Positions 26,996 through 36,085 of a stretch of DNA of 64,000 bases are shown piece by piece; within the stretch, counting starts at the first letter, position 1, and every line of letters starts with the position of its first letter. The stretch spans positions 1-64,000 of the forward strand of contig NZ_BAABWX010000001.1 in assembly GCF_040364665.1 (NCBI RefSeq). The letters are read 5' to 3'. This DNA is from Cognatishimia sp. WU-CL00825 (GTDB lineage: Bacteria > Pseudomonadota > Alphaproteobacteria > Rhodobacterales > Rhodobacteraceae). The notes under the pieces were generated by a model, which saw only the letters and a program-made list of their open reading frames with translations, had not been told where the DNA came from and made no database searches. The translations under genes were made by a program, and so were the position numbers.

Positions 26996-27798
26996 ACAGG
27001 CTCTACCTGCTGGACCGTCTTGCTAAAAAGGCGTTCAAAATTTGCCTGTGATTGGGCCGCGAACTCTGCGTATTCCATTCCAAACACATCCGCCCCCAAG
27101 CGCGCAGTGTTTGCTGTAAAAGCCGGTTCATTGCGTTTGCCACGATAAGGCATCGGGGCCAAGTACGGCGCGTCGGTTTCAACTAGAACGCGGTTCACGG
27201 GTGCGGCAGCAAAAATATCGCGAACTTCTTGGCTATTCTTGAACGTGGCGATGCCTGACATCGAAAGATAAAAGCCCAAATCTAAGCATGTCTTAGCCAA
27301 TTCGGCCCCTGAACAATAACAATGCATGACGCAGCTATAGGCACCATTTGCAAATTCGCCAGACAATATGCGCGCCATATCATCGTCGGCGGCGCGAGCA
27401 TGAATGATCAGTGGTAAGCCTGTTTCGCGCGCTGCTTGGATATGAACCAAAAGCGACGCTTTTTGAACTTCGGCGCTCTCTGCTGTGTAGTGATAATCAA
27501 GTCCACTCTCACCGATGCCGACAAACTTTGGATGTTTTGACATTTCTATCAGCTCATCAACCGTTACTAGAGGTTCCTCGGCGGCACTCATGGGATGCGT
27601 GCCGGCCGCATAAAACACTGGCTTATAGGCTTCGGCGATTGCGCGTACCTTTGGCTCGTTTTTTAAACGTGTGCAAATGGTCACCATACGCGTCACACCA
27701 GCGGCGGCCGCGCGATCAATGATCGTGTCTAGTTCGCCCTCAAAATCTGGGAAATCCAAATGACAGTGGCTGTCGGTGATAAATGGCGGTTGGGTCAT
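26992..27798 (-). CDS. tatD: TatD-family deoxyribonuclease
   Basis: A 268-residue metal-dependent hydrolase. Metal-binding segments are ITDSHCHLDFP at the start, GIGESGLDYHY near residue 90, PLIIHARAAD and VETDAPYLAP. The start is ATG 27798, 2 nt after the holB stop; a longer version would extend into holB. It acts in the cytoplasm in DNA or D-aminoacyl-tRNA processing, as known for the family. Confidence 0.92.
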   Translation of the reverse strand: MTQPPFITDSHCHLDFPDFEGELDTIIDRAAAAGVTRMVTICTRLKNEPKVRAIAEAYKPVFYAAGTHPMSAAEEPLVTVDELIEMSKHPKFVGIGESGLDYHYTAESAEVQKASLLVHIQAARETGLPLIIHARAADDDMARILSGEFANGAYSCVMHCYCSGAELAKTCLDLGFYLSMSGIATFKNSQEVRDIFAAAPVNRVLVETDAPYLAPMPYRGKRNEPAFTANTARLGADVFGMEYAEFAAQSQANFERLFSKTVQQVEPV

Positions 27799-27800
27799 AT

Positions 27801-28919
27801 CTATTGTGCAGCAGTTTGTTGAATCTTCCAAACCGTATCCAGCACAAGGGCTGCAGGGTCAAGGTTTACCGACTTGCCGTGGCGGCTTCGTGATGTGATC
27901 TGCTCTGCCACGTCAGCCCAAGCACGCGCTTTGTGCATCGTTGGGGCGAGTTGCTTAAATATCCGAGCTTCATTCGGAGCGGCTTCGATTTTAGGTGGTT
28001 GCCCGGTTGCGCCCGCTCGGGCCATACGCACAAGAAAAAGATCAATCAGATTTAAAATTTGCTCAAATTTGTCAGATGACCCGCGCTGAGCCGCAGAGTC
28101 AGCCAGTCGCAATGCGCGCTGGCGGTTAAGTTGTGGCAATTCCGCAAAAAGACTGACCAGTTCAGCGTAAACCGACAGTCCGCCGGACTGCGACAATAAA
28201 ATGGCGTCTCCGACAGAGCCGCCCGAAAGTTCAGACATGGCCGCGGATTCATCTGTGTGAACATCCGCCTGTGCTAAGGCCAGACCCATTGCATCATAAT
28301 TCAGTGCAGAAAACCGAAGTTCGCGACAACGCGAGCGTATTGTTGGTAGCAATCGCGAAGGTTGGTGTGAAATCAACAAAAGCGTTGTGTCTGCTGGCGG
28401 CTCTTCAAGCAGTTTTAGCAAAGCATTCGCCGCACTCACATTCATTTCATCAGCTGCGTCAACAATCACAACGCGCCGGCCACCATCCGCAGATGAAAGC
28501 GTGAAAAAAGCTTTGAGTTTGCGGATCTCATCAACGGTAATTTGCGATTTAAGCTTTTTAGTCTTCTCGTCATAAGGCCTGCGCACTGCAAACAAACCAG
28601 GCTCTGATCCAGCCAGAATGCGTCGAGAAACTGGATGTTCAGGATCCACTTTCAAAGACTGCGCAACCTGAGGCGCATCTGCAAACATGCCGCCTTTATC
28701 CGCCTTTGGAGTTGCGAGCAGAAATCGTGCGACCTGCCATGCAAAAGTTGCTTTTCCAACCCCGCGTGGTCCCGTAAGCAGCCATCCATGGTGCAGTCGG
28801 TCGGCGTTGAAAGCCTCCAGAAACATATGCTGTGCCGCATCTTGCCCAAAGAGCGTTGCGGTCTCTTTCGGATGTGGGGCACCTTCGATGCGATCGGCTT
28901 CGGGTATGTCCGCGCTCAT
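27801..28919 (-). CDS. holB: DNA polymerase III subunit delta'
   Basis: A 372-residue clamp-loader AAA+ subunit. The N-terminal nucleotide-binding fold shows GPRGVGKATFAW near residue 49, then VVIVDAADEMNVSAANALLKLLEEPP (DEAH-type segment and sensor region) and the SRC motif as TIRSRCREL. It overlaps tmk by 4 nt, the standard tmk-holB pair. Confidence 0.93.
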   Translation of the reverse strand: MSADIPEADRIEGAPHPKETATLFGQDAAQHMFLEAFNADRLHHGWLLTGPRGVGKATFAWQVARFLLATPKADKGGMFADAPQVAQSLKVDPEHPVSRRILAGSEPGLFAVRRPYDEKTKKLKSQITVDEIRKLKAFFTLSSADGGRRVVIVDAADEMNVSAANALLKLLEEPPADTTLLLISHQPSRLLPTIRSRCRELRFSALNYDAMGLALAQADVHTDESAAMSELSGGSVGDAILLSQSGGLSVYAELVSLFAELPQLNRQRALRLADSAAQRGSSDKFEQILNLIDLFLVRMARAGATGQPPKIEAAPNEARIFKQLAPTMHKARAWADVAEQITSRSRHGKSVNLDPAALVLDTVWKIQQTAAQ

Positions 28920-29545
28920 GTCAGAAAGTCCGACACGACTTTGGATATGTCTTTGGCAACTTCGTCCACTGCGCGGTTGCCGTCTACTAATCGGAATCTT
29001 TGGTCATATTGCCGCGCTAGGTCCAAAAACCCTTGGCGCATTTTGTTCTGCAATTCTAAACCAAAATCTTCAAATCGTTCCTCTTTGGTCTGGCGACCTT
29101 TGGCGCGCGCCAAGCCAAGAGCAGGATCCATATCAACAAGAATTGTCAGGTCAGGTTCCTTGCCAATCATCAGCGCGTGTAGCTGATCAACTTTGTTGCG
29201 CAGGTTCCCCCGTGAGAGCCCTTGATACATTCGCGTGCTATCTGCAAATCGATCACAAATCACAATTTGACCATTTGCCAAGGCGGGTTCGATTGTGCGT
29301 TCCAAATGGTCACGCCGTGCAGCCGTAAACAGCAACAGCTCTGTTTCTGCAGACCAACGATCTGGGTCGCCCTCTAAGACCAAGGCTCGGATCTCTTCAG
29401 CGCCCTTTGAACCGCCTGGTTCGCGGGTCAATACAACGTCATGTCCAATATCCATTAAATGCTCGGCAAGCAAGCGGGTCTGGGTTGACTTCCCAGACCC
29501 GTCGATGCCTTCAAACGTAATGAATACGCCTTCATTCTTCTTCAA
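28916..29545 (-). CDS. tmk: Thymidylate kinase
   Basis: A 209-residue dTMP kinase. The P-loop is FEGIDGSGKST near residue 9, the DR(F/Y) motif is CDRFADSTRMYQG, and the LID region includes ARAKGRQTKEERFE. Overlaps both neighbours by 4 nt within the dac-tmk-holB-tatD run. Confidence 0.95.
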   Translation of the reverse strand: MKKNEGVFITFEGIDGSGKSTQTRLLAEHLMDIGHDVVLTREPGGSKGAEEIRALVLEGDPDRWSAETELLLFTAARRDHLERTIEPALANGQIVICDRFADSTRMYQGLSRGNLRNKVDQLHALMIGKEPDLTILVDMDPALGLARAKGRQTKEERFEDFGLELQNKMRQGFLDLARQYDQRFRLVDGNRAVDEVAKDISKVVSDFLT

Positions 29546-30711
29546 GTCGCGTCCTTCGCATTCATTCCGAACTGGGTCATCAGCACAGTTATTGCTGTGC
29601 GCATTTTAACGGTAAACCCGCCCATTGAAACATCTGTTTCGGCCACCAGCGGTACGCGAATTTCAGGAAGATCGACGGGGCGAATTACCAAATCAGCCAG
29701 CTTATCGCCTTTTTGAATTGGCGTTTTTAAGGGGCCGTTATAGACAACTTCGGCATCGATTTTGGTCTGCCCAATGACAGGTAACAATACGTTCACATCA
29801 GATTTGGTAACCAGACCGACGCGTGGAACCGCGCCGCGCCAGACGTCTGCTTCAGCAATACGTTTGCCTGCAGGTAGCAATTTGCGCTCGCTGAATTGCC
29901 GAAAGGCCCAATTCACAATTTGTTCGGAAACTTCGGCGCGTGCCTTTGCGCTTTCCATGCCAGATACCGCAAAAATCACCCGGCGCTGATCGCGTTTCGC
30001 TGACCCTACAAGACCATAGCCTGCTTCGTTGGTGTGACCGGTTTTTAAACCATCCGCCCCGATATCCAGTTTCAACAGAGGATTTCGGTTTTGCGTGTTC
30101 TGTCGAGCGCGGCCGTCGAATTTGAACTCTGTTTCGGAGAACATGGGATAAAATTCAGGAAAATCGTTAATCAGCCGACTGGCAAGCAACGCCAGATCAC
30201 GCATCGACATTCTATGTCCGGGCGCAGGCCATCCATTCGAATTAACGAAGGTTGAATTTGTCATACCCATTTCACGTGCGCGCAATGTCATTTGCCGTGC
30301 AAACCCCGCCTCAGTACCATCAGGGCTCAGGGTTTCTGCAATCACAGCGCAGGCATCGTTCCCCGATAAAACGATAATCCCACGCAACAGATCAGCAACT
30401 TTGATGCGATCCGTTGTGTCCAGAAACATCGTTGAACCGCCATAGCTCATGGCGTGTTGCGAAACTGGAAGTTTTTCTTCCATTTTCAAGCTGCCTTTGC
30501 GCACCGCTTCAAAGGCCATGTAAAGCGTCATCAATTTGGACATCGACGCGGGCGGCAACGCTTCGTCGGCATTTTTTGACATCAAAATCGTGCCCGTGGT
30601 CTGATCTAACACAAAGGCAGCCTTGGCCCGGGTTTCAAACGCATGGGCAGGGTATGCTAAAACCGCAGATGCCAAAAGCGCTGTGATCAGGCGTTTTCCT
30701 GCTTGCAACAT
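29542..30711 (-). CDS. D-alanyl-D-alanine carboxypeptidase (PBP5/6-like)
   Basis: A 389-residue low-molecular-weight penicillin-binding protein that trims peptidoglycan stem peptides in the periplasm. Signal peptide at residues 1-24 (ending PAHAFE), then the SxxK motif in PASMSKLMT, the SGN motif in SGNDACAV and KTG in LKTGHTNEAG. ATG 30711 is the start giving the signal peptide. The C-terminal domain contains the usual anchor-adjacent beta region. Confidence 0.93.
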   Translation of the reverse strand: MLQAGKRLITALLASAVLAYPAHAFETRAKAAFVLDQTTGTILMSKNADEALPPASMSKLMTLYMAFEAVRKGSLKMEEKLPVSQHAMSYGGSTMFLDTTDRIKVADLLRGIIVLSGNDACAVIAETLSPDGTEAGFARQMTLRAREMGMTNSTFVNSNGWPAPGHRMSMRDLALLASRLINDFPEFYPMFSETEFKFDGRARQNTQNRNPLLKLDIGADGLKTGHTNEAGYGLVGSAKRDQRRVIFAVSGMESAKARAEVSEQIVNWAFRQFSERKLLPAGKRIAEADVWRGAVPRVGLVTKSDVNVLLPVIGQTKIDAEVVYNGPLKTPIQKGDKLADLVIRPVDLPEIRVPLVAETDVSMGGFTVKMRTAITVLMTQFGMNAKDAT

Positions 30712-30737
30712 TACACAAAACTCCTTTTGGGCATCAT

Positions 30738-31607
30738 TTAGTGGGTGACAGCATAGGCATCGGTGAACCCGGTTTTGTGAATCTTCTTGACCAAAGCACT
30801 GCGTTCGGCGGATGAATTTGCCGGTCCAACCAGAACACGCCAAAAAGTTTTACCCTTGCTCGTCTGTTCTTTCACTGTGGGCACCATGCCAGCGCTGCGC
30901 ATCTGCGCGGCGGCCCCTTTGGCATTGGCTTCGACACTAAAGATACCGATTTGTACAAAGGCCTTACTTAGTTTGCTCGTTGAGGCGGATTTTGGTTTTG
31001 CTGCCGCTTCAACTGCCGGGGCAGGGAGGGGCTTTTTGTCGGCTTTTTCAATAGCTGAAGAGGCCGCTGCGATAGGATCAAGTGTACTCGTTTCAACCTG
31101 ATCCGCAGCTTCTACAGTGTCTTCAACCGGCATTTCTAAGGGCGTTTCTTCACGGCGTAATGCCGTAACCTCCAACTCGATCGGCTGCCCTGCGAGCATG
31201 GACAATGCGGCGGCGGCATCAGACGAAAGCTGCAAACGGGGACCAGGAATAGCGCGTTCTCTGCGGAATAGGGCTCCAATGACAAATTTGCCATTTGCCT
31301 TATTGCGGATGATCACTCTTTCCGGATCTGCTACATCCGGATGCGCAACCCAAACGCCGCCCAGACTTGGTCGGCCATCCCATAGACCTGCTTCTGCAAC
31401 GCTAAACACCTCCGGAGCTTCTACATCTCGCTCCACAAATTTGGTGCTGGTTTGCGCAGATGCTTCATTTGTGGCTTCTGCGTTTGGCTTTAATAGATTG
31501 AAATCACTCAATTGTTCGCAAGCGCCCAAAAGCGCAAGACTGGTGATCATCAGAACCGCGCGGCCGAAGTGAGCTGTTGAGTTTTGTTTGGGACCAAATG
31601 TAATCAT
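30738..31607 (-). CDS. SPOR-domain lipoprotein
   Basis: A 289-residue envelope protein. A hydrophobic segment ending in the lipobox LLGAC (Cys about 30) suggests a lipoprotein; the start could also be the internal Met at residue 20. The last about 70 residues are a SPOR domain (FVQIGIFSVEANAKGAA, then FWRVLVGPANSSAER), which binds denuded septal peptidoglycan. Placed 26 bp before the carboxypeptidase, so cell-wall functions are grouped. Confidence 0.85.
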   Translation of the reverse strand: MITFGPKQNSTAHFGRAVLMITSLALLGACEQLSDFNLLKPNAEATNEASAQTSTKFVERDVEAPEVFSVAEAGLWDGRPSLGGVWVAHPDVADPERVIIRNKANGKFVIGALFRRERAIPGPRLQLSSDAAAALSMLAGQPIELEVTALRREETPLEMPVEDTVEAADQVETSTLDPIAAASSAIEKADKKPLPAPAVEAAAKPKSASTSKLSKAFVQIGIFSVEANAKGAAAQMRSAGMVPTVKEQTSKGKTFWRVLVGPANSSAERSALVKKIHKTGFTDAYAVTH

Positions 31608-31803
31608 GACGTGCCCTTATGCCTGAAACTGCACCGATTTTTCGGTTGTGCGCCTTTGCCTTCATTATGTTGGGCATCAGCCTTTATTTCGGCCAGTCTA
31701 GCGGGTGCAACCCGCCGTGAAAAGCACGTGCTGCTGGATCGGCGAAAATTCCCCAAATTTCTGCTTTAAGAATCAAATCAACCACCGTAATCAGTGTCAC
31801 GTC

Positions 31804-31893
31804 GGAGAAGTGGCAGAGTGGTCGAATGCACCGGTCTTGAAAACCGACGAGGGTTAACGCCCTCCGTGGGTTCGAATCCCACCTTCTCCGCCA
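31804..31893 (+). tRNA. tRNA-Ser(UGA)
   Basis: A 90-nt class II tRNA. The acceptor GGAGAAG (31804-31810) pairs with CTTCTCC (31883-31889), with discriminator G and an encoded CCA at 31891-31893. The anticodon TGA is at 31838-31840, within the loop CTTGAAA. A long variable arm (GAGGGTTAACGCCCTC) and the T-loop GGTTCGAATCC are present. It reads serine UCN codons, mainly UCA. Its 3' end is the attachment site of the adjacent island. Confidence 0.97.
31880..31893 (+). repeat. attL core (tRNA-Ser 3' end)
   Basis: CACCTTCTCCGCCA, identical to 43155-43168. It is the last 14 bases of the tRNA including CCA. Confidence 0.85.
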
Positions 31894-31918
31894 GTATACC
31901 ATATCGTTGGATGATAAT

Positions 31919-31950
31919 AGGTCGCCTTGGACGACCTTTTTTCTTTTTTT
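31919..31950 (+). terminator. Rho-independent terminator after tRNA-Ser
   Basis: AGGTCG (31919-31924) pairs with CGACCT (31932-31937), followed by a T-rich run broken by one C. It lies inside the island, just after attL, so the island itself supplies the tRNA's terminator. Confidence 0.85.
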
Positions 31951-32017
31951 GTATGGGGTTGAGGCAAGTGACGTTTGTCTTGAGTTTCTTTCGATGATGC
32001 TTATATTTGTTCCTTGA

Positions 32018-32040
32018 GTGGTATGAAATGTGGTATTTTA
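32018..32040 (+). repeat. Left GTGGTAT doublet (candidate integrase arm site)
   Basis: GTGGTAT at 32018-32024 and again at 32030-32036, a 12-nt period, ending directly before the integrase GTG start at 32042. The same arrangement is found at 43074-43095 near the other island end. Confidence 0.6.
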
Positions 32041-32041
32041 G

Positions 32042-33226
32042 GTGGCCTTGTCTGGAAAGCTGACAAAGAAACTGGTCGAAAACCTAGGTGCTGGTCGGCA
32101 TGGCGATGGCGGCGGCCTATATCTGGTGGTTGATCCATCTGGTGCGCGGCGTTGGATTGTTCGGGTTGTAGTGAAAGGTCAGAAAAACAAGAAAGGTGCG
32201 CCGTTGCGTACCGATTTTGGTTTGGGCGGTGCTGATGTCGTGTCATTGAACCAAGCGCGTGAACGGGCGTTGGAATATCGACGCATGGCCAAGCAAGGGC
32301 TAAACCCACGTTTCAACGCACGGAAAGAGGTGCCAACCTTTGAGGAGGTGGCGCAACAGGTTCATATTGACCGAATGCCGATTTGGAAGAACGCCAAACA
32401 TGGGCAGCAATGGATCAATACCCTGCGCGATTATGCTTTCCCCAAGATCGGGCGAATGCCTATTGATGCAATCGACCAGCCTGAGGTGATGATGTGCCTT
32501 GCGCCGATCTGGACCGGGAAGCACGAAACAGCAAAGCGGCTGGCTCAACGCATTAAGACAGTATTGGACGTGGCGCGATCTAAGGGTTTCCGGTCTGGCG
32601 AAAACCCCGTCACGGCGATCAAGGATGCGCAAGCATTGCCTAAAGTCAAAGCCAAGGTGAAGCACCATAAAGCGATGAGCTGGAATGATGTGCCTCAGTT
32701 CTATGCTGACCTTAAATCCCGTCCCTCAATGGCGGCAAAGGCGTTGATGTTCACGTGCCTTACAGGATCAAGAACAAGTGAAGCGCTGGGTTTGCGTTGG
32801 GAAGAGCTAGACCTTGAGGCGCGGCTGTGGACTTGCCCGGCGGAGCGGATGAAGGGCGGGCAAGAGCACCGTGTCCCACTCACAGATGAAATGCTGGCGA
32901 CCATAGAGCCGTTAAAGGCCATGAATTCAGAATATGTGTTTGAGGGGCAGAAGCGGCACAAACCCTTGTCGAATATGGCCATGCTTATGCTCTTGCGCCG
33001 TATGCAGGTTGAGGGCGTCACGGTGCACGGTTTTCGCTCGACCTTTCGCGATTGGGCCTCAGAGGTGGCAAACGCGCCGCGTGAGGTGGCAGAAAAGAGC
33101 TTGGCACATCAAGTCGGCTCAAATGTTGAGCGTGCCTATGCGCGGTCCGATTTGCTGGACAAGCGGCGGGTGCTTATGGAGCGCTGGTCACAATTCGTGT
33201 CGGGCACTGGTGACAAGAATGGTTGA
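32042..33226 (+). CDS. P4-type tyrosine integrase
   Basis: A 394-residue site-specific recombinase of the DUF4102/Arm-DNA-binding type. The N-terminal arm-binding domain (about 1-95) shows GGGLYLVVDPSGARRWIVR. The catalytic domain carries R in TGSRTSEALGLRW, HxxR in HGFRSTFRDW, a later His in LAHQVGSNVERAY and the nucleophile Tyr in that segment. GTG 32042 is the start. It is 149 bp from the tRNA and probably inserts and excises the island. The downstream gene overlaps its stop by 8 nt. Confidence 0.93.
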   Translation: MALSGKLTKKLVENLGAGRHGDGGGLYLVVDPSGARRWIVRVVVKGQKNKKGAPLRTDFGLGGADVVSLNQARERALEYRRMAKQGLNPRFNARKEVPTFEEVAQQVHIDRMPIWKNAKHGQQWINTLRDYAFPKIGRMPIDAIDQPEVMMCLAPIWTGKHETAKRLAQRIKTVLDVARSKGFRSGENPVTAIKDAQALPKVKAKVKHHKAMSWNDVPQFYADLKSRPSMAAKALMFTCLTGSRTSEALGLRWEELDLEARLWTCPAERMKGGQEHRVPLTDEMLATIEPLKAMNSEYVFEGQKRHKPLSNMAMLMLLRRMQVEGVTVHGFRSTFRDWASEVANAPREVAEKSLAHQVGSNVERAYARSDLLDKRRVLMERWSQFVSGTGDKNG

Positions 33227-34082
33227 ACCGTCCACAGTTCTTGAGATTATTGACTATAATAGCTTTCCCAAGCCGCTAAGTGTTGGGGCCGTCGGAATGG
33301 TTTACGGAAAAATCACTAACGGTATGACGACTAATTTCTTCTCAGAACTGATCTATCCCTTTCACCTAGACGCCAATGGCTATCCGTCAATCGGCATTAA
33401 GTTTGCGCTCGATGCTATCCGATACAGTGCAACGTCAGAGGTATTAGTCGCTATTCAATACTTGCAGGGTCACGGTTGGTTTGAGCGCGAAGTTGAGTTT
33501 TTTATAAATGGTTTAGACCCTTTTGATGAAATTCAAGCGAATGGCTGGAAAAGCGAAAGAGGGTCTGACGAAGAATGGGGAACCTCTGAAAGAGTAGATA
33601 TGGCGTTCTACCTTGAGGACGTTGTGAGTGAGTTGGAGGAGGAGGGCAAAGCGCTTTCTAAAGAGTGGTACTATGCGAAAGTTTCCCAGCTCTATTTTAG
33701 CGACATTGAGATGCCTGACGTGGCAATGACCATAGGAATATTGCTTGCTCAGTTATGGTGGAGGGTTGATCTTGGAGGCGTGGCTGAACGGGGCCAAGCA
33801 AACTCTGAGGCACTGCAAAAAGCTAATTCGGCTCGGAAAGAGCGGTCCAAAGTTCAATCTGAGGACAGAAACAACGTTATTTCTCAGTACTGGATAGAAG
33901 CAATGGCGGAATTTGGCGCGGAAACAATGCGGAGAGACAGCAACGCAGCACAAGCTATTTATGCGATTGCCATGCGGAAACGGCCCAAAGAGCTTTTGAT
34001 CAAAGCCACGGGTGAGGTGATCGGGGTCGAGGCCATACGAAAACGCATTTCAGCACTTAGGAAGCTCAATAAAGTGGGATAG
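33219..34082 (+). CDS. Hypothetical protein downstream of the integrase
   Basis: A 287-residue protein with no motif I recognise. ATG 33219 overlaps the integrase stop by 8 nt, so it is likely co-translated with it; a longer in-frame extension lies inside the integrase gene and is unlikely. The sequence is rich in acidic residues, with two Trp-containing segments in the middle. The C-terminal 50 residues look helical and basic (IRKRISALRKL). It may be an accessory or cargo protein of the island. Function unknown. Confidence 0.7.
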   Translation: MVEPSTVLEIIDYNSFPKPLSVGAVGMVYGKITNGMTTNFFSELIYPFHLDANGYPSIGIKFALDAIRYSATSEVLVAIQYLQGHGWFEREVEFFINGLDPFDEIQANGWKSERGSDEEWGTSERVDMAFYLEDVVSELEEEGKALSKEWYYAKVSQLYFSDIEMPDVAMTIGILLAQLWWRVDLGGVAERGQANSEALQKANSARKERSKVQSEDRNNVISQYWIEAMAEFGAETMRRDSNAAQAIYAIAMRKRPKELLIKATGEVIGVEAIRKRISALRKLNKVG

Positions 34083-34090
34083 AATGGCGG

Positions 34091-34145
34091 TATTTCCCAT
34101 TCTGGTATGCAAGGGCGTTATATCCCAATAGGGAAAGTGTATCCC
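34091..34145 (+). repeat. TATNTCCC repeats before the small HTH gene
   Basis: TATTTCCC (34091-34098), TATATCCC (34119-34126) and TGTATCCC (34138-34145) lie in the gap before the excisionase-like gene. TTTCCC (34093-34098) and GGGAAA (34131-34136) also form an inverted pair. These are candidate binding sites of the small HTH protein or the recombinase. Confidence 0.4.
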
Positions 34146-34198
34146 GCAAAATCGTCCATTACCAAGAGGCAGCGTAAAGTTGTTAAGAGGAATGAACG

Positions 34199-34411
34199 AT
34201 GGCAAACCTATTCGAGCAAGACCGAAACTACGTTCTTGGCGATGATGAACTAAGCATCATTGGTGACCGCGATAAGCTGGCGCAATGGCGTCACAAAGGT
34301 ATGGGGCCAGTATTCTACAAGCTAGGCCGGAAGATCATCTATCGCGGCGCTGATCTTAATGCATGGGCGGAGGCTCAGCGCGTTGAGCCTTCCAAGGGCG
34401 GGCAGCTCTGA
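34199..34411 (+). CDS. Small HTH (excisionase-like) protein, module A
   Basis: A 70-residue DNA-binding protein. Residues about 22-60 (DKLAQWRHKGMGPVFYKLGR, then the R-G-A-D-L-N-A-W turn) fit the HTH_17/AlpA-type excisionase fold. Its TGA stop overlaps the ATG of the next gene. It begins the three-gene module that recurs, decayed, at 43275-44860. Confidence 0.8.
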   Translation: MANLFEQDRNYVLGDDELSIIGDRDKLAQWRHKGMGPVFYKLGRKIIYRGADLNAWAEAQRVEPSKGGQL

Positions 34412-34830
34412 TGGCCAAGCGTGTCTCAATACGCAAGATCGGAAAACACCGCCTCTATAGCTATGAAGAAGCGGGCGTAGCGCTGGGCGTAACGCGCCAT
34501 ACTGTGCGCTCATGGCGATCCAGTGGATTGCAGGTGATGACGGCAAGCACCCCACATTATATTCTGGGCGCTGAATTGATCCGTTTCATCAAGCATAAAC
34601 AGGCCAAGAAATCCGTCAAATTAGCCTTGGATCAAATGTATTGTTTTAAATGCAAAGCGCCGCGTAGGCCGCTTTGGGCGATGGTCGATTACATCCCTAT
34701 CAATGACGCAAGAGGACTGATCACAGGGCTTTGTGAAGTGTGTGAAGGGGACGTACAGCGGTTTGTAGGTAAGGGCGACTTGGGTAAATTTGGCCAGATT
34801 TACGAGATCACCAGCAAGGGCGTGTCCTGA
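34411..34830 (+). CDS. HTH plus Cys-knuckle protein, module A
   Basis: A 139-residue protein. Residues about 16-40 are a helix-turn-helix (YSYEEAGVALGVTRHTVRSW), and the C-terminal half has two Cys pairs, CFKC (about 78-81) and CEVC (about 110-113), as in a zinc knuckle. ATG 34411 is coupled to the upstream gene. A clear homologue sits in module B at 44204-44647. Its role may be as a directionality or regulatory partner of the recombinase; that is inference. Confidence 0.75.
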   Translation: MAKRVSIRKIGKHRLYSYEEAGVALGVTRHTVRSWRSSGLQVMTASTPHYILGAELIRFIKHKQAKKSVKLALDQMYCFKCKAPRRPLWAMVDYIPINDARGLITGLCEVCEGDVQRFVGKGDLGKFGQIYEITSKGVS

Positions 34831-34937
34831 GCCTATACGAACCCCTCAAGCCCAGTTCAAAACCACACTCTGAGCAGCCCTGCAAATCATCGCTAAATGC
34901 TGGTCCAAAAAATCGTCCCAAATGAAAGGAATCCAAG

Positions 34938-35960
34938 ATGAGAAAAGTTGTCGAAGAAAACGAAAGGATGAAGCGCAAATATGTCTTCGACCTTGAGCAA
35001 GCGGATGGGTTGGATGCTAAGTCTACAGACAAGATTCTGGCGGCGATCTTGAAGTTTGAGCAATCCACAGGGTTCAAGCCATTCAAGAAATTCCATATCG
35101 ACCAAGCCGCCAAATTCAAAACCCACCTTTTCAAAGCAAAAAATCAACGCGGGCAACCCTTGAGCCATTCGACGGTGGACGCCACCCTATCACTGGTGCG
35201 CAAGTTCTTTCTTTGGTTGGCGGGGCAGTCTGGTTACAAAAAGGCCCTGACCTATAGTGATACGCGCTACTTCAATAATAATCGCAAGTCGGCACGGATT
35301 GCACATACCGCCAATGAGAAACAAAGCCCGTCACTTGAGGCCGCCTTTCACGCTTTCCAAGCCATGCCCGACGCAACTGAGTTCGATAAGCGCAACAAGG
35401 CTCTGTTTGCGTTCTTTATGCTGACAGGCGCGCGCGTGGGGGCTGTGGCATCCCTTAGGCTCAAACATATCGACCTGTTTCATGGCAAGGTGTTCCAAGA
35501 CCCGCGTGAAGTGAATACAAAAGCGGCCAAAACTATCGACACAACTTTCTTCCCCGTTAATCCGGCCTATCTTGAGTGTTTCACGGCTTGGATTGATTTT
35601 CTGCGCACTGAAAAGTTCTTTGGCGATACCGATGCTCTGTTCCCCAAAGCCCAGATGGGGCTGGCGAAAACGGGTGGCTTTCAAAATGTTGGTCTGTCGC
35701 GTGACCCATTTGCCACCACCGCCCCACTAAACAAGATCATCCGCAATGCGTTTGCGATGGTGCAACTGCCGCATTACACGCCCCACGCCTTTCGAACGAC
35801 CCTGATCAAGATGGCGAATGACCGATGTGCAACTGTAGAAGAGTTCAAGGCATGGGGCATGAACATCGGCCATGAAAATATGGCGGTCACGATGGGGTCA
35901 TATTTGCCAATTCCCAATCAGCGTAAAGAAGAGCTGATCAAGAATATGAAGTTGGCGTAG
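34938..35960 (+). CDS. Tyrosine recombinase, module A
   Basis: A 340-residue integrase-type protein, distinct from the P4-type integrase at 32042. An N-terminal SAM-like core-binding region (about 30-110) precedes the catalytic domain, with R in TGARVGAVASLRLKH, HxxR in HAFRTTLIK, His in GHENMAVTMGSYLP and Tyr in the same segment. AAGGA stands 9 bp before ATG 34938. Homologous to the broken recombinase at 43275-43987. Confidence 0.9.
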   Translation: MRKVVEENERMKRKYVFDLEQADGLDAKSTDKILAAILKFEQSTGFKPFKKFHIDQAAKFKTHLFKAKNQRGQPLSHSTVDATLSLVRKFFLWLAGQSGYKKALTYSDTRYFNNNRKSARIAHTANEKQSPSLEAAFHAFQAMPDATEFDKRNKALFAFFMLTGARVGAVASLRLKHIDLFHGKVFQDPREVNTKAAKTIDTTFFPVNPAYLECFTAWIDFLRTEKFFGDTDALFPKAQMGLAKTGGFQNVGLSRDPFATTAPLNKIIRNAFAMVQLPHYTPHAFRTTLIKMANDRCATVEEFKAWGMNIGHENMAVTMGSYLPIPNQRKEELIKNMKLA

Positions 35961-36085
35961 GGCTTTGGCTGGGATTGCCCTATTGCAAACGGCGCGTTGA
36001 GATTTTGAAAAATCAAACTGTGGGATTGAAGCGAAGCCAAGATACAGACGCAACTCCTGACTGAGATAATTTTGTTTTTGGGACG

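Noticed and set aside
32934..33218. Longer start for the 287-aa protein
   Set aside because: The extra codons lie inside the integrase catalytic domain; ATG 33219 overlaps its stop in a normal way.
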